From Pseudomonadota bacterium (GTDB taxonomy: Bacteria > Oederibacteriota > Muellerivitia > Muellerivitales > Muellerivitaceae): a DNA stretch of 38,624 nt. The notes under the pieces are model-generated. The model made no database searches. It saw nothing but the letters and a program-made list of their open reading frames with translations, and had not been told where the DNA came from. Shown one piece after another: positions 33,763 through 38,624 of the stretch (its first letter is position 1; the number at the start of each line of letters is the position of its first letter). Location of the stretch: positions 1 to 38,624 of the forward strand of contig JAJPJW010000200.1 of NCBI GenBank assembly GCA_021324075.1, given 5' to 3'. The translations under genes and the position numbers were made by a program.

Positions 33763-33813
33763 AAATTATTCCTTCACGACAGAGTCGTCTCAAGCGCACT
33801 AGCGGTTCAAGTC

Positions 33814-33846
33814 AAAAAAGAAGCCGGGGGCCCATAGGTCCCCGGC
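33814..33846 (-). terminator. Intrinsic terminator of the peroxiredoxin gene
   Basis: On the minus strand GCCGGGGACC, loop TATG, GGCCCCCGGC (10 bp with one G-T pair) is followed by TTCTTTTTT, 20 nt after the stop codon. Confidence 0.87.
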
Positions 33847-33865
33847 CTCGGTCAGCCCAAACCCC

Positions 33866-34507
33866 TTATTTCCGGGCGGGGTCGGGCGTCATCCTCAAGT
33901 AAGGCTTCACCGTCTTGTACCCCCTCGGGAAGGAGCGGCGGATTTCCGCCTCGTCCTGCAGGTTCGGCAGGATCACCACATCCTCGCCGGGCTTCCAATT
34001 GACCGGCGTGGCCACCCGGTAGCGGTCGGTCAATTGGAGGGAATCCACCACCCGAAGGATCTCGTCGAAATTGCGGCCCGTGCTGGCCGGGTAGGTGATG
34101 GTGGCGCGGACCTTCTTTTCAGGGTCGATGATGAAGACCGACCGCACCGTGGCATTGGCCAGGACCTGGGGGTGGATCATGTCGTAAAGTTCGGCCACCT
34201 TGCGTTCCTTGTCCGCCAGGATGGGGAAGTCCACCTCGGTGCCCTGGGTTTCGTTGATGTCCTCGATCCATTCCCTATGCCGGCTCAAGGGGTCCACCGA
34301 AACGGCCAGCACCTTCACGTCCCGCTTCTTGAATTCCCCCATGAGCTTGGACGTCATGCCCAACTCGGTGGTGCAGACGGGGGTGAAATCCGCCGGGTGG
34401 GAGAAAAAGACCACCCAGGACGAGCCCGCCCAGTCGTAAAAGTGGATCGGCCCTTTGGTGGATTCCTGTTTGAAATCCGGGGCCGCGTCGCCTAATCGAA
34501 GTGCCAT
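33866..34507 (-). CDS. 1-Cys peroxiredoxin, Prx6 type
   Basis: A 213-residue thiol peroxidase that reduces peroxides. The peroxidatic cysteine C45 lies in HPADFTPVCTTELG, with the conserved Pro and Thr. The Prx6-type C-terminal domain is present (TGRNFDEILRVVDSLQL, then YRVATPVNWKPGEDVVI and a tail near RGYKTVKPYLR). No resolving cysteine is seen, consistent with the 1-Cys mechanism. AAAGGAGG lies 5 nt before the ATG. It is a single-gene unit with its own terminator; a palindrome in its upstream region may be an operator. Confidence 0.95.
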   Translation of the reverse strand: MALRLGDAAPDFKQESTKGPIHFYDWAGSSWVVFFSHPADFTPVCTTELGMTSKLMGEFKKRDVKVLAVSVDPLSRHREWIEDINETQGTEVDFPILADKERKVAELYDMIHPQVLANATVRSVFIIDPEKKVRATITYPASTGRNFDEILRVVDSLQLTDRYRVATPVNWKPGEDVVILPNLQDEAEIRRSFPRGYKTVKPYLRMTPDPARK

Positions 34508-34533
34508 GGTGCCCTCCTTTGAACTTATGTCGT

Positions 34534-34546
34534 GCTTAACTTAAGC
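34534..34546. promoter_or_regulatory. Palindrome upstream of peroxiredoxin gene
   Basis: GCTTAACTTAAGC is a perfect 13-base inverted repeat with a central C, 27 nt before the peroxiredoxin ATG, in the only AT-rich part of the gap. It could be an operator for a peroxide- or redox-responsive repressor. No clear -35/-10 pair was identified. Confidence 0.35.
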
Positions 34547-34613
34547 CTAGGAAGGGAAAGGAGTAAAAGCCAAGTGGGGAGAGGCGGAAAGAAGGGTAAT
34601 GGTTTGCGGGCTC

Positions 34614-36362
34614 TCAGATCTGGATGATTTTATTTTTACGGTCCAGGTAGTCTTTCAACACGTACTGCGTCAGCTTGTCCGGGGCGGGGTAGATCAGCCT
34701 CCCCTTGTTGATGCGGTGCATCTTCTCCAAAAACTCCCCCTCGCCGAAATAACCCGTGTCGTATTCGTTGCCCATCATGAAGGTGTTGATGGTGATGTTG
34801 TCGTCGGTGACGGCCCGCACCTCCCTCAAAGTACGCTGGTAGGTGCGCTCGTTGGGCGGGTAGGTGAGGTAGAGGTGGGAACCTTCGTAAAAAGCGGTCG
34901 GCGCCCCGTCGGTGATCAAGAGGATGCTGCGGTTCTTGGTATCCGAATTGGCCAGGAGCACCCGGGCCAGTTCCAGCCCCTTCTGGAGGTTCGTGAAGTG
35001 CTCGGGGATCATGGCCCGGTCCCTTTCGCTGACTTCCTTCGAGAAATCCACCCGCATATTGACCGCCCCACCCATGATGCTGATGGGCTTGGGGGCTAGT
35101 TCGGGGATGGCGCCCACGGACACCTGTTTGGCGAAGGTGGAAAAACAGACGAAGTACAGTTTGTCCTCGGGGTATTCTGCGCGGATGAGGGCGTCCAGGG
35201 CCAGGGCCAGCTTTTTGGTGTTGTAGAAACGGCCGTAGCGGGCCATGGAGCCCGACTGGTCGATCATCATGACGATGGCCGAGGCGGCCGCCCCCTTGGT
35301 CTGGTGCACCATGAAGTCCCGGCTGTCGATCTGGATGCGGCCGCCCTGGAGCCCTTCGGGCGTGCCCAATTGCCGGATGGCGGAATTCAGCAGGCTGGAG
35401 GGCAGGTCCAGGTTGGTCAGGGAATCGCCGAACTCATAGGGCTTGGTGACGGTCATTTCCACGTTGCCGTCGCCCGTATAAGTGGCGTGGTGGCGGCCCA
35501 TGCCGTCGGTGAAGAGCCGGGAGAACACCTCCTTTAGGGCCTTCTCGCCGATCTTGCGGGCGGCGCCGGGCGTGATCTTGTAGATGTCGGTCTCCTCGTC
35601 GTAGTCCACGTCGCCGGTGGCCTTCATGGCCTCGGTGAACTGCTGGCGCAGCTCGTCGCGCTTGGCCTGCAGGGCCTGGGCGGCTTCCTTGCCCAGGATC
35701 TGCTCCAGCGTCTCCACTTCCATGTTGAAGAGGTCGCCGTATTCGAGCGCGTCCTTAAGTTGCTGTTCCAGGGAATCCAGGGCGTCCAACTTCTCCTTGA
35801 GGCGCTCGGCCTCGGCGGGCGTGGGGGTCTTGGGGCCGGTGAAGTCGTGCTTGTCGTATAGGTCGGAGAGGGACTGCAGGCGCTGGATGAGGTAGTTCAG
35901 CTGCTGCAAAAGCTGGCGGGCCTCGTCGGCGGTTTCGTTGCGCAGGCGGGAGAGCTGCCAGTCCAGGTTGTAGAGGTTGGAGGGGTTGCGGGATTCCAGG
36001 CCCTCCTTCATCTTGCGGGAGACGTCTTTGTCCTTGAGCTTGGAGGCCAGCTTTTCCAGTTCCATGCCCTTGCGGCGGATTTCCTGCTCCAGGTCGTTAA
36101 GGAGCTTGTCCAGGCGGTGGCCCTCCAGTATCTCCTTCTTGCGCTTTTCCAGTTCGTCCAGATAGTGCTGGAGGAGGTCTTCCAGGCCGCTGGTCTTGAG
36201 GAACTGGTTGTAGGGGATGCCCTTCTCCTGCAGGTGCCGCAGGGCCTCGTCGAAGGTGACGTGGTACTGCATCATCAGCTCCTTCACCGCGTTGACCAGG
36301 TCCTCGATGGTGAAGGGGGGCTTCTCGGGCTCGTGCCATTCGGAGTAGTCATGAGTAATCAT
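34614..36362 (-). CDS. VWA-domain protein, partner of a MoxR/ChlI-like ATPase
   Basis: A 582-residue cytosolic protein. The N-terminal half is mostly charged helix and coiled coil (about 60-260, e.g. HYLDELEKRKKEILEGHRLD). The C-terminal half is a von Willebrand A domain with the metal-binding MIDAS motif D-Q-S-G-S (D368) and LLITDGAPTA. Such proteins pair with AAA+ ATPases of the MoxR/magnesium-chelatase group to remodel or load metal into target proteins; that ATPase gene is immediately upstream (36462-37889). AAGG precedes the ATG by 6 nt. A palindromic repeat fills the 99-nt gap between the two genes. The target protein is unknown. Confidence 0.9.
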   Translation of the reverse strand: MITHDYSEWHEPEKPPFTIEDLVNAVKELMMQYHVTFDEALRHLQEKGIPYNQFLKTSGLEDLLQHYLDELEKRKKEILEGHRLDKLLNDLEQEIRRKGMELEKLASKLKDKDVSRKMKEGLESRNPSNLYNLDWQLSRLRNETADEARQLLQQLNYLIQRLQSLSDLYDKHDFTGPKTPTPAEAERLKEKLDALDSLEQQLKDALEYGDLFNMEVETLEQILGKEAAQALQAKRDELRQQFTEAMKATGDVDYDEETDIYKITPGAARKIGEKALKEVFSRLFTDGMGRHHATYTGDGNVEMTVTKPYEFGDSLTNLDLPSSLLNSAIRQLGTPEGLQGGRIQIDSRDFMVHQTKGAAASAIVMMIDQSGSMARYGRFYNTKKLALALDALIRAEYPEDKLYFVCFSTFAKQVSVGAIPELAPKPISIMGGAVNMRVDFSKEVSERDRAMIPEHFTNLQKGLELARVLLANSDTKNRSILLITDGAPTAFYEGSHLYLTYPPNERTYQRTLREVRAVTDDNITINTFMMGNEYDTGYFGEGEFLEKMHRINKGRLIYPAPDKLTQYVLKDYLDRKNKIIQI

Positions 36363-36376
36363 CGGACACCTTTTTC

Positions 36377-36461
36377 ACCACAGAGGCCACAGAGTAAGAA
36401 TTTTAAATTCGTAAAATTCATAATCTTTGCCTCACTCTGTGTACTTTGTGAACTCTGTGGT
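36377..36461. repeat. Intergenic palindromic repeat (CCACAGAG type)
   Basis: ACCACAGAG (36377-36385) pairs with CTCTGTGGT (36453-36461); CACAGAGT (36388-36395) pairs with ACTCTGTG (36434-36441); and GAATTTTA pairs with TAAAATTC in the centre (36398-36419). Nearly the whole 85-base gap is one nested palindrome. CCACAGAGNCACAGAG-type repeats occur dispersed in many genomes. It lies between two genes that are probably co-transcribed. Confidence 0.65.
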
Positions 36462-37889
36462 TCATCCGCCTTTTTTCTTCGGCGCGCCGGAGGTCTGGTA
36501 GTCCATCATTTCCCCCACCTTGGTGCGGGAAAGCCTTCCCGAGAGGTGCAAGCCCTCCAAGACGAACTCCACGCAGGAGGCCTGGTAGGCCTCGCCGTTC
36601 TTGCCCGCCAAGTGGTGAACGGGTTCCCAAATTTCCGGTAATTGGGAAATGACGTTCTTATAGTCGCCCGAAGGCGTCAACTCCGAGATGCGGATGTGTT
36701 TCTCACCGCTCATGTCGGGGGCTCCCAGCTCCACATGGTCCTTTTCCATGGTCTCCTTGAAGACCTGTCCCACGGCCTTGTCCATGATCTTGCTGAAGAC
36801 CTGGTATTCGGTCACGGTCTCCTCACGGAAGGGGTCCAGGTCGATCTTGCCCGCCGAGGAAGTGTAAAGGTAGTTCAGGTCCGACATGCGGGGCACGGCC
36901 TCGGCCTCGCCCAGGATGACGGCGCGCCGCCGGGCGTTGGCCACCATGGTCTCGTAATTGGCGATGGAAAGCCGGGCCGAGACGCCGGATTTCTGGTTCA
37001 CGTAGGGGCTCTTGCGGGCCTCCATGGTGATCTGCTCGATGATGTCGGTCATGAAGTCGGGCACGCAGAGCTTGAGTTCGCCGTCCTTGGGGACGCTGGC
37101 CTCCTGGTGGATGATCTTGATCCCCAGGTCCCGCGTGAGGGGGTAATGGGTCCTGATTTCCGCCCCGATGCGGTCCTTGAGCTGGGTGATGATCTTGCCG
37201 GCCCGGGTGTATTCCTCCGGGTTGGCGGTAAAAAGCAGGACCAGGTCCAGGTCGAAACGGATGGGATAGCCGCGCACCTGGATGTCGCGTTCTTCCAGGA
37301 TGTTAAAGAGCGCCACCTGCACCAGGTATTCCAGGTCGGGCAGTTCGTTGACCGCGAAGATGCCCCGGTTCATGCGGGGGATGAGGCCGAAATGGATGGC
37401 CTCTTCGGAAGCCAGGGGGTTTCCGGCCGCCACCTTGGCCGGGTCCAGGTCGCCGATCAGGTCCGCGATCTTGGTGCCGGGGGAAAGGCGCTCGCCATAG
37501 CGGGCTTCCCGGCCGATCCACTCGATCTCGGTGTTGTCCCCGTGCTGGGCCACCCGGCGGCGGCAGGCCGCGCAGATGGGGTGGTAGGGATGGTCGTGGA
37601 TCTCACAGCCCTTCACGATGGGAATTTCCTCGTCCAGGAACCGCACCAACGACCGCATGAGGCGGCTCTTGGCCTGTCCCTTTTCGCCCAAGAGCACGAT
37701 GTCGTGGTGGGACAAGACCGCATTGGTCAATTGGGGGATGACGGTCTCCTCGAAGCCGTGGATCTGGGGGAAAAGGGGCTGGCCCGAGCGCAGCTGCTTG
37801 AGGATGTTGCGCTCCAGTTCCTCCTTCACGGTGAAGTCGGGGTATTGGGCGGCTTTGAGCGCGCCTAACGTGGTCGGCTTGGAGGACAT
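36462..37889 (-). CDS. MoxR/magnesium-chelatase-I-like AAA+ ATPase
   Basis: A 475-residue AAA+ ATPase. Walker A is GEKGQAKS (residues 68-75). The Walker B region reads RGIFAVNELPDLEY, with N-E where D-E is usual. The ChlI-type insert VQVALFNILEERDIQVRGYP and the sensor-1 region LLFTANPEEYTRAGKI are present. A Cys/His cluster (GCEIHDHPYHPICAACRRR, about residues 94-112) looks like a small zinc site. With the VWA protein downstream it forms a chelatase-like or MoxR/VWA chaperone pair. AAGGA lies 5 nt before the ATG. No cobaltochelatase, magnesium-chelatase or dehydrogenase structural genes lie nearby, so the client is unknown. Confidence 0.9.
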   Translation of the reverse strand: MSSKPTTLGALKAAQYPDFTVKEELERNILKQLRSGQPLFPQIHGFEETVIPQLTNAVLSHHDIVLLGEKGQAKSRLMRSLVRFLDEEIPIVKGCEIHDHPYHPICAACRRRVAQHGDNTEIEWIGREARYGERLSPGTKIADLIGDLDPAKVAAGNPLASEEAIHFGLIPRMNRGIFAVNELPDLEYLVQVALFNILEERDIQVRGYPIRFDLDLVLLFTANPEEYTRAGKIITQLKDRIGAEIRTHYPLTRDLGIKIIHQEASVPKDGELKLCVPDFMTDIIEQITMEARKSPYVNQKSGVSARLSIANYETMVANARRRAVILGEAEAVPRMSDLNYLYTSSAGKIDLDPFREETVTEYQVFSKIMDKAVGQVFKETMEKDHVELGAPDMSGEKHIRISELTPSGDYKNVISQLPEIWEPVHHLAGKNGEAYQASCVEFVLEGLHLSGRLSRTKVGEMMDYQTSGAPKKKGG

Positions 37890-37961
37890 GGGTTTTCCTT
37901 AAAGGAGGATGGGATAGGTTTCAATCTTAGGACTTGGCCTGCGTCCGATGCAAGGGGCGGA

Positions 37962-38624
37962 TCAGGGCTTTGCGCCCAGCAGGCCGTAGACTTGGAGGAT
38001 TCCCCGGAGGGAATCATGGGAGTTGGTGGGGGAGTCCTCAAGGTGCCTCAGGCGCAGTTGGCCCGTGCCCAGCCAGGGCCCCTTCGAGGCCGGCGGCGCC
38101 GCGAACTCCAGGAGGACGCCGGAGCGGCGGAATTCCAGGGAAGGATTTTGGGCGAGGACATACCGGTGGAAAGCCCCGTCGATGTAGGTAAAGGCCAGGG
38201 GGGAACGGGTGAGGTTTTTCTGGACGATTTCCGACGCGGCCGCCTGCAGCCGCTCGACGGGGCCGGGGAAATTTCCCGCGGGGATGTCCAGGCCCAGGGA
38301 AGGGTGCAGCCGCTCCACCTGCTCCACGCCCCAGTCCTCAAAAAGCGTAAAGGAGGGAAGGAGGACCACGTCCGGCCTTTTCCCCTCGACCTCCTGGAAG
38401 AAATAAAGCGGGAAGTAATCCTCGTCGCCTTCCGCGAAAAGCACGGCGCCCCTGGGCGCGGACTTCAGGAGGTTGGCGGCGTAGTCGTACCGGAGCACCT
38501 GAAGGGACTGGTCGTTGCGGCGGAAATTGGAAAAGAACTGCTGGGCCGGCAGGGCGACGAGCAGGAAGATGAAGAAGGCACAGCCCGATTTCACCCGCAG
38601 CACCCCGCCCCGGGCGCCCAGGCC
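37962..38624 (-). CDS. DUF2723 (GT117-like) membrane glycosyltransferase, C-terminal part
   Basis: The frame is open to the right edge, so only about 220 C-terminal residues are in the window; the start and membrane core lie beyond 38624. After one hydrophobic segment (FFIFLLVALPAQQFF) comes a soluble domain with GAVLFAEGDEDYFPLYFFQE, then GKRPDVVLLPSFTLF and DWGVEQV, the pattern that follows the membrane part of DUF2723 proteins (protein O-mannosyltransferase-like GT-C enzymes). Together with the GT39-like protein at 16448 it points to extracytoplasmic glycosylation. The stop lies 72 nt from the AAA+ gene start. Confidence 0.75.
   Translation of the reverse strand, partial: GLGARGGVLRVKSGCAFFIFLLVALPAQQFFSNFRRNDQSLQVLRYDYAANLLKSAPRGAVLFAEGDEDYFPLYFFQEVEGKRPDVVLLPSFTLFEDWGVEQVERLHPSLGLDIPAGNFPGPVERLQAAASEIVQKNLTRSPLAFTYIDGAFHRYVLAQNPSLEFRRSGVLLEFAAPPASKGPWLGTGQLRLRHLEDSPTNSHDSLRGILQVYGLLGAKP

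Larger units (their letters stand above)
33540..33865. other. Intergenic region with tandem palindromes and a terminator
   Basis: No gene is supported here. The stretch contains three tandem hairpins (33669-33762) and, nearer the peroxiredoxin gene, an intrinsic terminator on the minus strand (33814-33846). Confidence 0.6.

Overview
The window is high-GC, gene-dense bacterial chromosome with many GTG and TTG starts preceded by good Shine-Dalgarno (SD) sequences. The envelope looks Gram-negative: there is a predicted outer-membrane beta-barrel protein, a BamE-like lipoprotein, and large exported proteins with Thr/Pro-rich linkers and FlgD-like C-terminal modules. That surface-protein style, together with a mycobacterial Sdh1-type succinate dehydrogenase anchor, suggests a poorly cultured environmental phylum. 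This is inference; no rRNA or other marker gene is present.

Layout. 18-3465: a succinate dehydrogenase operon (anchor, flavoprotein, iron-sulfur protein). 3604-5898: a soluble four-PAS histidine kinase. 5989-14437: an envelope block with a beta-barrel protein, two large exported modular proteins on the minus strand, a PiT phosphate transporter, a tiny membrane protein and a Thr-rich lipoprotein. 14438-16447: mostly non-coding, holding a DUF3052 gene, two tandem terminators and two matched ~105-nt structured elements about 400 bp apart. 16448-19539: a GT39-like membrane protein with a PA14-like tail, overlapping an EamA-type exporter gene. 19809-23158: a COG2907-type flavin oxidoreductase, a fatty-acid desaturase and a DUF4337 membrane protein.

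23163-38624 is almost entirely minus strand. It holds a ClC channel with CBS domains, a low-GC BamE-like lipoprotein, CstA, a second ClC, an MFS transporter, a CHASE3-like/PAS histidine kinase, a YbjQ protein, an SDR-like protein, a 1-Cys peroxiredoxin, a VWA/AAA+ pair and the C-terminal end of a DUF2723 glycosyltransferase that runs off the window. The run ybjQ - kinase - MFS - ClC has gaps of 3 to 30 nt and is probably one operon, possibly continuing into cstA.

Functionally the region combines respiration (Sdh), carbon and phosphate uptake (CstA, MFS, PitA), anion and redox homeostasis (two ClC, peroxiredoxin), lipid modification (desaturase and flavoprotein) and cell-surface building. No CRISPR array, phage, insertion sequence with transposase, rRNA or tRNA was found. 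The signals least explained by ordinary annotation are the twin structured elements at 15682-16191, a fossil of a second cstA 3' end at 25073-25147, the palindromic elements at 33669-33762 and 36377-36461, and the shared C-terminal module of the two large surface proteins.
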